Positions 1-6,382 of a stretch of 6,382 bases of DNA are shown here, piece after piece (position 1 is the stretch's first letter; each line of letters opens with the position of its first letter). Both the position numbers and the translations under genes were made by a program. The notes under the pieces were generated by a model that was given only the letters and a program-made list of their open reading frames with translations, was not told where the DNA came from and did no database searches. Source of the DNA: CAZSAT01 sp964604675 (lineage in GTDB: Bacteria; Myxococcota_A; UBA796; CAJQPC01). The stretch spans positions 1-6,382 of the forward strand of contig CAZSAT010000227.1 in assembly GCA_964604675.1 (NCBI GenBank), in the 5' to 3' direction.

Positions 1-85
1 TCACGAGGTTGTCCCGCGCGATGACGGTGTAGAGCCCCACCATCATCAGCACGATGGCCATCCAGTACATGGACAGGGCGGTCAC
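1..85 (-). CDS. mnhC: Mrp/Mnh antiporter subunit C (NuoK-like), 5' part only
   Basis: Only the first 28 codons are in the window; the gene continues past the left edge. The reading frame starts with GTG at 85 and gives a hydrophobic first helix (about residues 9-22) followed by Ile-Ala-Arg-Asp-Asn-Leu, which fits the N-terminus of NuoK/MrpC-type subunits, where a basic 'arg-x-asn-leu' loop follows helix 1. MrpC is a small three-helix membrane protein homologous to NuoK of complex I and forms part of the ion-conducting membrane arm. The start overlaps the mnhB stop as GTGA and has a strong GGAGG five bases upstream, so translation is probably coupled to mnhB. Its position directly after mnhB is the normal B-C order. 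The identification rests on context plus a short N-terminus, so an unrelated membrane protein cannot be fully excluded. Confidence 0.75.
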   Translation of the reverse strand, partial: MTALSMYWMAIVLMMVGLYTVIARDNLV

Positions 86-522
86 GACGCCCTCCGACCG
101 GCGAAGAAATAGAAGATGGCGGTCATCGCGCAGGTGACCGTGATGCCTACACCCAGCTCGACCAGGAAGATGCCGAGGTGCTGCCCGTGCATCGGACCCG
201 GCACGTGGAGCGCGTCGTAGTCGAGGAAGTCGTAGCCGCAGAGCATGCTGACCACGCCGACGCCGGCGTAGAGCAGCACGCCGAGCGAGACGCCGACCTC
301 CACCCACACGACCGGGAAGACCTGCTTCAGGGCATCGAGGCCGAAGATGAGGCCGAAGAGCACCAGGCCCGCCGCGAAGATGACCCCGGCCTGGAACCCA
401 CCGCCGGGCCCGAAGTCCCCGTGGAACTGCACGTAGAGCGCGAACAGCAGGATGGGTGGGAGGAGCGCCTTGGAGACCACCCGGAGGATGATCTTGTCCT
501 TCATGCGCATGGGAGCCTTCAC
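82..522 (-). CDS. mnhB: Mrp/Mnh cation:proton antiporter subunit B
   Basis: A 146-residue membrane protein of the MnhB/MrpB family, a structural subunit of the hetero-oligomeric Na+(or K+)/H+ antiporter in the cytoplasmic membrane. Four hydrophobic segments are visible (about residues 11-31, 44-62, 76-94 and 116-141). The family signature is at residues 34-46, with the His-Gly-Asp-Phe-Gly-Pro-Gly-Gly-Gly-Phe-Gln core between helices 1 and 2, and a His-Gly-Gln-His-Leu-Gly stretch precedes the last helix. Length is normal for the family. The GTG start at 522 overlaps the stop of the preceding gene (GTGA) and has AGAGGAG five bases upstream; ATG codons at residues 5 and 7 are alternatives but lack this spacing. 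The gene overlaps mnhC by four bases at its 3' end. Family assignment is firm; the transported ion cannot be read from this subunit. Confidence 0.95.
   Translation of the reverse strand: MKAPMRMKDKIILRVVSKALLPPILLFALYVQFHGDFGPGGGFQAGVIFAAGLVLFGLIFGLDALKQVFPVVWVEVGVSLGVLLYAGVGVVSMLCGYDFLDYDALHVPGPMHGQHLGIFLVELGVGITVTCAMTAIFYFFAGRRAS
91..95 (-). promoter_or_regulatory. Ribosome binding site of mnhC
   Basis: GGAGG on the minus strand, five bases before the GTG at 85. It lies inside the last codons of mnhB and supports the GTG start that overlaps the mnhB stop codon. Confidence 0.6.
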
Positions 523-1061
523 GAGGGCTCCTCTTCGACCGGATCCGGCTCGCGACGACGGCCGAGCAGCATCATCACGCCCACGGCCGCGGTGAACACC
601 ACCGTCGTCTCACCGAGCGTGTCGTAGCCGCGGTAGCTGGCGAGCACGACGGTGACGACGTTGGGGATGTGCATCGCCTCGGCGCCGTGCAGGAAGGTCT
701 GGGTGAGGTCGTTGTGCACGGGTGCGGTGGGATCGCCATAGGCCGGCATGTCCAGGGTGCCGTAGACCAGGGCGAGGCCGGTGAGCACCACCACGACGAA
801 GGGCAGGATGCGGGTGGGCCTCTGCTGGCGCTCCCGGCGATCCGTGAGCCCGAGCGCGCTGAGGAACAACACGCTGGACAGTCCCGCGCCGACCGCGGCC
901 TCGGTGAAGGCCACGTCGACAGCGTCCATCAGCGTGAACAGCCCGGCGCTGACCAGGCTGAAGATGCCGGTGAGCATGGCCGCAGCGAAGAGGTCCTCCA
1001 ACCGGGCGACCGCGACCGCGATCACGAGCAGGAAGGCGAAGAGCGCGATCTCGATGATCAC
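519..1061 (-). CDS. MbhD+MbhE-type antiporter subunit (MrpA C-terminal equivalent)
   Basis: A 180-residue membrane protein with two family domains in tandem. Residues about 5-71 match the MbhD (DUF4040-type) domain, with the Ala-Val-Asp-Val-Ala-Phe-Thr-Glu-Ala-Ala-Val-Gly-Ala-Gly signature around Glu54. Residues about 87-167 match the MbhE domain, with Val-Tyr-Gly-Thr-Leu-Asp-Met-Pro-Ala-Tyr-Gly-Asp-Pro at 99-111 and Ser-Tyr-Arg-Gly-Tyr-Asp-Thr-Leu-Gly-Glu at 142-151. In Bacillus-type Mrp both domains are fused to the C-terminus of the large MrpA; in Mbh-type complexes they are two genes. Here they form a separate two-domain protein without the NuoL-like part. The frame is open as far as 1403, but the upstream extension only shadows mnhG. 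GTG at 1061 follows GAGGAGG and overlaps the mnhG stop (GTGA). The acidic tail (Asp-Pro-Val-Glu-Glu-Glu) is probably cytoplasmic. Confidence 0.92.
   Translation of the reverse strand: MIIEIALFAFLLVIAVAVARLEDLFAAAMLTGIFSLVSAGLFTLMDAVDVAFTEAAVGAGLSSVLFLSALGLTDRRERQQRPTRILPFVVVVLTGLALVYGTLDMPAYGDPTAPVHNDLTQTFLHGAEAMHIPNVVTVVLASYRGYDTLGETTVVFTAAVGVMMLLGRRREPDPVEEEPS
528..534 (-). promoter_or_regulatory. Ribosome binding site of mnhB
   Basis: AGAGGAG on the minus strand, five bases before the GTG at 522. It decides for that GTG over the in-frame ATG codons four and six codons later. Confidence 0.6.
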
Positions 1062-1369
1062 GAGGCCTCCTCGCCGGGGTCCGTGTGCTTGACGCCCTCG
1101 GCGTACGCGGCCTTCGCCAGCGCATGCCCCGAGGTGGGGCTGGTGAGGAAGAGGAAGGCGCCGACGAAGAACAGCTTCGCGAGGACGAGCACGTCGCCGT
1201 CGGACTGCATGGCGAGGCCGAAGAGCACCAGGCCCGCACCGAGCGTGTCGGTGATGGACGCGGCGTGGGTGCGGGTGTAGAAGTCGGGAAAGCGCAGCAG
1301 GCCGATGCCGCCCACCACGCAGAAGAAGCAGCCCGCCATCAGGGCGGCCCACGAGAGCAGGTCGAGCAT
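1058..1369 (-). CDS. mnhG: Mrp/Mnh cation:proton antiporter subunit G
   Basis: A 103-residue protein of the MnhG/MrpG family, a small three-helix subunit of the antiporter's membrane complex. Hydrophobic segments lie at about residues 5-24, 40-56 and 61-80. The family signature Gly-Gly-Ile-Gly-Leu-Leu-Arg-Phe-Pro-Asp-Phe-Tyr-Thr-Arg-Thr-His-Ala-Ala-Ser spans residues 20-38, followed by Thr-Asp-Thr-Leu-Gly. Length is typical. The frame is open upstream to 1741, but that extension lies over mnhF and mnhE and has shadow-like composition. The ATG at 1369 shares one base with the mnhF stop (TGATG) and follows a GGAAGG about seven bases upstream. Its stop overlaps the next gene by four bases. Loss of MrpG disrupts assembly or activity of the complex in studied bacteria; the same role is inferred here. 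Confidence 0.95.
   Translation of the reverse strand: MLDLLSWAALMAGCFFCVVGGIGLLRFPDFYTRTHAASITDTLGAGLVLFGLAMQSDGDVLVLAKLFFVGAFLFLTSPTSGHALAKAAYAEGVKHTDPGEEAS
1066..1072 (-). promoter_or_regulatory. Ribosome binding site of the MbhD/E-type gene
   Basis: GAGGAGG on the minus strand, four bases before the GTG at 1061 and inside the last codons of mnhG. It fixes the start of a frame that otherwise stays open through most of mnhG. Confidence 0.65.
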
Positions 1370-1650
1370 CAACCCACCTTCCGCTCGTCGGAGCCGAGGC
1401 CACCGAAGCGCACGTACTTGCACACCGCGATGGTGCCCACGAAGTTCACCAGCGCGTAGACGAGGGCCAGGTCGAGCCACTCCGGACGCCCGGTGAGGAA
1501 GCCGAGCACGGCGATGAGCAGCACGGTCTTGGTGCCGAACATGTTCGCCGCCAGGATGCGGTCGGGAACCGTGGGGCCCGCAACCGCGCGCGCCAACGCG
1601 AGCACCATCGTGGCCAACACGCCCACCATGGCCGCAGCGAACATGCTCAC
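1369..1650 (-). CDS. mnhF: Mrp/Mnh cation:proton antiporter subunit F
   Basis: A 93-residue membrane protein of the MnhF/MrpF family with three hydrophobic segments and the signature Gly-Pro-Thr-Val-Pro-Asp-Arg-Ile-Leu-Ala-Ala-Asn after helix 1, then Asp-Leu-Ala-Leu-Val-Tyr-Ala-Leu-Val-Asn-Phe-Val-Gly-Thr in helix 3. The frame is open seven codons further upstream to 1671, but the GTG at 1650 is preferred: it overlaps the mnhE stop as GTGA, like its neighbours, and has GGAG five bases upstream. An ATG two codons later is a second possibility. The gene ends at TGATG with mnhG. Like the other small subunits it has no known activity alone and works inside the antiporter complex. Confidence 0.94.
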   Translation of the reverse strand: MSMFAAAMVGVLATMVLALARAVAGPTVPDRILAANMFGTKTVLLIAVLGFLTGRPEWLDLALVYALVNFVGTIAVCKYVRFGGLGSDERKVG

Positions 1651-2135
1651 GGCCGCTCCATGGCGGCGCACTTGCGGTCCATCGTGCCTTCGCGCAGCCC
1701 TTCGGCCGTGGCATCCGTGAGCGCGTGCACGAGGAACTCACCCTCCCGGATGTCGAGGGTGATGGTGCCCGGGGTGAGCGTGATGGAGTTGGCGTACACC
1801 GCCCGCCCGATGTCGGTCTTCTGCGCGCCCTTCACCCGCACGAGCTGCGGCTGCAGCCCCGGGTTCGGCGACAGGATGCGTGCGACCACGTGGGCGTTCG
1901 ACTTCACGATCTCCACGAGCAGCCACGGCACGTAGGGCACCCAGCGCAGGCCGAGGGGCCACACGTCCTCGTCGCCGACCACGGTCGCCATGCGCGCCCG
2001 GATCCAGGTGACCAGGCCGACCGAGAACACGCCGTAGCCAAGGAGCAGGCGATCGGTGGACGCGCCCAGGTCCCAGTGGCCACTCCAGAGGAGCCAAAGG
2101 GCCGCCAGCAGGCCCGCTGTCAGCGCATGTCGCAA
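1647..2135 (-). CDS. mnhE: Mrp/Mnh cation:proton antiporter subunit E, TTG start
   Basis: A 162-residue protein of the MnhE/MrpE family and the first antiporter gene in the transcript. Two or three hydrophobic segments at about residues 5-20, 30-45 and 66-77 are followed by the family's cytoplasmic domain, with Leu-Val-Glu-Ile-Val-Lys-Ser-Asn at 72-79 and Tyr-Ala-Asn-Ser-Ile-Thr-Leu-Thr-Pro-Gly-Thr at 114-124, both highly characteristic. Length is typical (about 160). No ATG or GTG lies in frame between the upstream kinase gene and the first helix. TTG at 2135 is the best start, with only a weak AGGG eight bases ahead, and it puts the first helix where the family expects it. The weak start may limit translation of the first gene relative to the strong sites of the genes behind it; this is inference. 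Confidence 0.93.
   Translation of the reverse strand: MRHALTAGLLAALWLLWSGHWDLGASTDRLLLGYGVFSVGLVTWIRARMATVVGDEDVWPLGLRWVPYVPWLLVEIVKSNAHVVARILSPNPGLQPQLVRVKGAQKTDIGRAVYANSITLTPGTITLDIREGEFLVHALTDATAEGLREGTMDRKCAAMERP
1656..1659 (-). promoter_or_regulatory. Ribosome binding site of mnhF
   Basis: GGAG on the minus strand, five bases before the GTG at 1650, inside the last codons of mnhE. It favours the GTG overlapping the mnhE stop over the more upstream in-frame start at 1671. Confidence 0.5.
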
Positions 2136-2179
2136 GGTGCGCGCCCTATATCGGACCGGGGCCTGCGGCGCCCGACGCG
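2136..2179 (-). other. 44-base spacer between kinase gene and mnhE
   Basis: This short GC-rich spacer lies between the kinase stop (2180) and the mnhE start. It has no convincing hairpin followed by a T-run, so no terminator is called, and read-through from the kinase gene into the antiporter operon is plausible. A single AT-rich patch (GATATA near 2145-2150 on the minus strand) could be a weak -10 element, but no matching -35 is visible. It is the only non-overlapping junction on the minus strand in this window. Confidence 0.4.
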
Positions 2180-4285
2180 TCAGCCGGTGGCGTCGGCCAG
2201 GATGTCCACGAGATCCCGCGCGACGAAGGGCTTGCGCAGCACCCCGGCCACCAGCGCCCGGCAGTCGGCGTCCAGGTCCTCCGGCGCGTAGCCGGTGGCC
2301 AGCACGATGGGCGTGCGCACGCCCTCGGCGTGGAGCTTGCGCACGACCTGCGCGCCGTTGACGTCGGGCATCACCATGTCGAGCAGGATCGCGTCGAAGC
2401 ACTGACCGCCGCGGACCAGCTCGAGGGCCTGTGCGCCGCCCGAAGCCTGGGTGACCCGGTAGCCGCGGCCCTCCAGGATCATGCCGATCATGTCGCGCAG
2501 GTCTTCTTCGTCGTCGACCACCAGCACGTGGGGCGCCACGTCCTCCGGCAGCCGGGACGGCTGGTAGAGGTCCTCGGGCTCTGCGGCCGCCTCGGCGATG
2601 CGCGGGAGGAGCATGCGCACCACGGTGCCCTGCCCTTCCATAGACTCGAGCACCACCGAGCCCTCCACCTGCCGCACGGCGCTGTGCACCAGTGCGAGCC
2701 CCAGGCCGGTGGAGCCCTTGCCGCTCACGTACGGCTCGAAGGCCATCTTGCGGAGCGCCAGCGGCATGCCCGGACCGTCGTCCTGCACGCGCACCTCCAC
2801 GTACTCGCCGGGAGCGACCGACTCGCCGTGGACCACGTCGAGCTCGTCGATCCGTACGGGGCGGGCCGACAGCCGCAACAGCCCGCCTTCGGGCATCGCA
2901 TCACGGGCGTTGATCACGAGCTGCAGCACGATCTCCTCCAGCCGGGTGGTCGCCATCGGCACGATGCACGGCGCGTCGTCCAGCCGCACCACGATGCGGA
3001 AGTTCTCGAGCAGGCCCTTGCGCACCAGCACCGCCACGCCCTCGATGGCCTCGCGCGCGTCGCAGCTCCCCCGCAGCACCTCCTGGTCGCGCGACAACTC
3101 CGTCATCGAGCGCGAGAGCTCCGCACCCCGCTCGGCGTAGCGGCGAATGGTGGCCAGGCCCTTGCGCAAGGTGGCCGGCTCGCTGTCGGGCTGGAGGAGG
3201 TCAGCGTAGCCGAGGATGCCCTGAAGGATGTTGTTGAAGTCGTGCGAGATGCCGCCCGCGAGCTGGCCCACGACCTCCAGGCGTTCCGCACGGATCTGGC
3301 GCTCGGTGGCGAGCTGCTCGGCGCGCAGATCGCGGAAGCTCACCAGCCTCACGTCGGAGCCGCTCAGGGCGAAGCGGCTCACGCGGACCTGCACGGGCAG
3401 CGGCTCCAGGGACCGCATCAGGGTGGTCTTCACCTCGCCGCCCGCCACGGGCAGCGCGTCCTGGAAGACCTCGACGAGGCTGGCGCCGCGCAGGTCTCGG
3501 GCCGACAGCGCCATCGCCTCCAGGTTGGCGTCGAGCACACGGTGCGCTTCGGTGTCCACCACGAGGTGCGCCCCCGCCGCTTCCCAGAACAGCCGTGCGA
3601 AGGGCTCGCGCAGCGCCTCGGAGGGCACCCACTCACGGCCCCGTGTGAGCTCCATCAGCGACACGGCGCCGAGCCGGCGCATGTCCCACGCGAGCATCGC
3701 ACCGATGGCTACACCGCTGATGCCGCCGAGGGCCAGCGTCACGAGCACGGTCTGGCCCACCGGTTCGTCGTAGCCCGCCGCCGCGCCGAACACGGTCCAC
3801 CCGCCCACCCCGGCCGCCGCCCCCACCGCCCCCGAGAGGCCGACGCGCGCGATGAGGTGGGACTCCAGGCGCCGCAGGGTGACGAGGCCCGCACACGCCG
3901 CCGCACCCACCGTGACCACCCTGCGCGCGGCCGCGACCCCCGTCCACTGCTCCGCGAGCCCATCGGCTCCGAGGCCCAGCGTGAGGGCGACCACGCCCTC
4001 GAGCACCACCACGATCAAGGTGACCCGGAGGATGGCGGGCAGGACGTCGCGGCGACCCTCCCCGATCCAGCCGAGCAACAGGAGGCCGAGCCAGGCGGGC
4101 AGGACAGCGACCACGCCGATCGGCAAGCCCTCGACGCCACCGAGATCGGCGAGCAGGTAGCCGGCGAGCGCCACGGTGGTGGCGGTCTGGAGCGGACGTC
4201 GCGACCAGCGCTGCCGCTGCAGGTAGAGCAGCGCGCCCAGACCGAGCACGGCAGCGTAGGCGACGAGGAGCAGGAGCACGGTCAC
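2180..4285 (-). CDS. Membrane-bound hybrid sensor histidine kinase with receiver domain
   Basis: A 701-residue protein. Residues 1-202 hold about seven hydrophobic helices and form an unrecognised membrane sensor. Residues about 225-320 look like a PAS domain, followed by a short coiled linker. The HisKA box has His348 in Gly-Gly-Ile-Ser-His-Asp-Phe-Asn-Asn, the likely autophosphorylation site; Asp349 and Asn352 fit the phosphatase motif. The HATPase_c domain shows the N box (Asn459), G1 (Asp-Asp-Gly-Pro-Gly, 502-506), F box (Phe517) and G2 (Gly-Leu-Gly-Leu, 527-530). The C-terminal receiver (about 586-700) has the acidic pair Asp591/Asp592, phospho-acceptor Asp636, Thr664 and Lys685, so it looks active. 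No DNA-binding output or Hpt domain is present, so a separate partner is needed. GTG at 4285 is the first start after an in-frame TGA; GTG two codons later is an alternative. It lies 44 bases upstream of mnhE in the same direction. The signal sensed is unknown. Confidence 0.93.
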   Translation of the reverse strand: MTVLLLLVAYAAVLGLGALLYLQRQRWSRRPLQTATTVALAGYLLADLGGVEGLPIGVVAVLPAWLGLLLLGWIGEGRRDVLPAILRVTLIVVVLEGVVALTLGLGADGLAEQWTGVAAARRVVTVGAAACAGLVTLRRLESHLIARVGLSGAVGAAAGVGGWTVFGAAAGYDEPVGQTVLVTLALGGISGVAIGAMLAWDMRRLGAVSLMELTRGREWVPSEALREPFARLFWEAAGAHLVVDTEAHRVLDANLEAMALSARDLRGASLVEVFQDALPVAGGEVKTTLMRSLEPLPVQVRVSRFALSGSDVRLVSFRDLRAEQLATERQIRAERLEVVGQLAGGISHDFNNILQGILGYADLLQPDSEPATLRKGLATIRRYAERGAELSRSMTELSRDQEVLRGSCDAREAIEGVAVLVRKGLLENFRIVVRLDDAPCIVPMATTRLEEIVLQLVINARDAMPEGGLLRLSARPVRIDELDVVHGESVAPGEYVEVRVQDDGPGMPLALRKMAFEPYVSGKGSTGLGLALVHSAVRQVEGSVVLESMEGQGTVVRMLLPRIAEAAAEPEDLYQPSRLPEDVAPHVLVVDDEEDLRDMIGMILEGRGYRVTQASGGAQALELVRGGQCFDAILLDMVMPDVNGAQVVRKLHAEGVRTPIVLATGYAPEDLDADCRALVAGVLRKPFVARDLVDILADATG

Positions 4286-4336
4286 CCGCCAAGGGTACCG
4301 CTGGTGGGTCGGCCACCGTCACCATAGAACCGAGCG
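4286..4336. promoter_or_regulatory. Divergent intergenic region between kinase and DUF420 gene
   Basis: Only 51 bases separate the kinase start (minus) from the DUF420 start (plus). Promoters for both transcripts must lie here or extend into the coding sequences. No consensus sigma70 -35/-10 pair is visible on either strand, which is usual in GC-rich genomes. The region contains a short perfect inverted repeat, annotated separately. Confidence 0.45.
4303..4317. repeat. Short perfect inverted repeat in the divergent promoter region
   Basis: GGTGG and CCACC separated by the five bases GTCGG. It lies nearly central between the two divergent starts, so it could be an operator for a dimeric regulator or a small hairpin in a leader. 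A five-base stem in GC-rich DNA is likely by chance. Confidence 0.3.
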
Positions 4337-4869
4337 GTGGACACCACCCTCCCCCGCGGACCGACCGCCGCCGTGCTCGCCCTCAGCGGCCTCGTGCTCG
4401 CCTTCCTGTTCTGGCTCATCTACGCGCACGAAGGCGACCCCACCGCGGTGGGCCCCTGGGTGGAGCGCCTCCCGGCCCTGAACGCTTCGCTGAACGCCAC
4501 CGCGGCGGCTCTGATCACGGCGGCCTTGCTGGCCATCCGGCGGGGGCGGCGGCGCCTGCACGCCGGCCTGATGGTGTCGGCGCTCTGCGCCTCGGCGCTG
4601 TTCCTGACGAGCTACGTCGTGTACCACGCGTTCCACGGCGACACGCGCTTCGCCGGCGAGGGCGCCATCCGGACCCTCTACCTGATGATCCTGGCCAGCC
4701 ACGTGCTGCTCTCGATGGTCGTGGTGCCGCTGATCCTCGGGAGCGTGGGCGCGGCGCTCACGCGGCGCTGGCCGCTCCACAAGAAGCTCGCCCGGGTGAC
4801 CGCACCGATCTGGCTGTACGTGAGCGTCACGGGTGTGGTGGTCTTCTTCTTCCTCCGGAGCTATGCGCC

Positions 4870-4873
<4 letters not shown>
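4337..4873 (+). CDS. DUF420-family membrane protein
   Basis: A 178-residue protein with five hydrophobic segments (about residues 11-29, 47-67, 77-97, 113-137 and 153-174). The arrangement matches the DUF420 (YozB-like) family: Leu-Pro-Ala-Leu-Asn-Ala entering helix 2, Arg-Arg-Leu-His at the loop before helix 3, Tyr-His-Ala-Phe-His-Gly-Asp after helix 3, a His in helix 4, and His-Lys-Lys-Leu-Ala-Arg-Val-Thr-Ala-Pro-Ile-Trp-Leu-Tyr-Val before and in helix 5. The conserved histidines at 75, 97, 100, 122 and 148 suggest metal or haem handling. Some members (CtaM-type in Firmicutes, as recalled) are needed for haem-copper oxidase function, but no oxidase gene is in view, so the role here is unassigned. 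GTG at 4337 is the first start after an in-frame TAG at 4325; its ribosome site is weak. The stop overlaps the protease start as ATGA. Confidence 0.88.

Positions 4874-6382
<1,509 letters not shown>

Noticed and set aside
1062..1403. Longer N-terminus for the MbhD/E-type protein, with the frame open up to 1403
   Set aside because: The extension is an Arg/Pro/His-rich shadow of mnhG. The GTG at 1061 has a strong GAGGAGG and the same GTGA overlap as its neighbours.
1370..1741. Longer N-terminus for mnhG, with the frame open up to 1741
   Set aside because: The extension overlaps mnhF entirely and reads as shadow sequence. The ATG at 1369 matches the normal start of the family.
2136..2179. Possible terminator between the kinase gene and mnhE
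   Set aside because: The GC-rich bases do not form a clear stem followed by a T-run, and nothing else suggests transcription ends there.
2136..2402. Longer N-terminus for mnhE, overlapping the kinase gene
   Set aside because: The extension is Arg-rich shadow sequence of the kinase receiver domain, with no ATG or GTG near the membrane segment. TTG at 2135 gives a normal family length.
2330..4327. A 665-residue open frame on the plus strand across the kinase gene
   Set aside because: It is antisense to a kinase with complete catalytic motifs. Its composition is dominated by His, Arg, Gln and Ala, as expected from GC-rich antisense frames, and it shows no recognisable domain.

Overview
The window is GC-rich and densely coding, with many GTG/TTG starts and genes joined by 1- or 4-base overlaps. 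The encoded protein styles, a seven-helix hybrid histidine kinase and a secreted subtilase ending in a Thr-Asp repeat linker, suggest a Myxococcota-type (former deltaproteobacterial) or similar environmental Gram-negative bacterium. This assignment is an inference from style; the window holds no rRNA or other phylogenetic marker.

Left part (1-2135, minus strand, read right to left): a tightly packed operon for an Mrp/Mnh-type multi-subunit cation:proton antiporter, in the order mnhE, mnhF, mnhG, an MbhD+MbhE-type protein (equivalent to the C-terminal part of MrpA), mnhB and the start of mnhC, which runs off the left edge. All five junctions overlap (four GTGA overlaps and one TGATG). The order follows the Mbh/Mbs-type and split-MrpA arrangement rather than the Bacillus ABCDEFG order. 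The large NuoL/MrpD-like ion-translocating subunits are not in the window and should lie to the left of position 1.

Middle (2180-4285, minus strand): a 701-residue hybrid sensor histidine kinase with about seven N-terminal membrane helices, a PAS-like region, HisKA and HATPase_c domains and a C-terminal receiver. It sits 44 bases upstream of mnhE in the same direction and may head the same transcript, which makes it a candidate sensor linked to the antiporter.

Right part (4337-6382, plus strand): after a 51-base divergent intergenic region, a DUF420-family five-helix membrane protein overlaps by ATGA a subtilisin-like (S8) serine protease. The protease has a complete Asp/His/Ser triad and oxyanion Asn, a domain-sized insertion of about 120 residues inside the catalytic domain, and a Thr-Asp repeat linker encoded by a pure hexanucleotide repeat that continues past the right edge.

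No tRNA, rRNA, CRISPR array, insertion sequence or phage gene was seen, and there is no gene-free stretch longer than 51 bases. The content is mostly recognisable families. The parts most worth a second look are the split antiporter operon with its kinase neighbour, the coupled DUF420-protease pair, and the protease's inserted domain and repeat tail.
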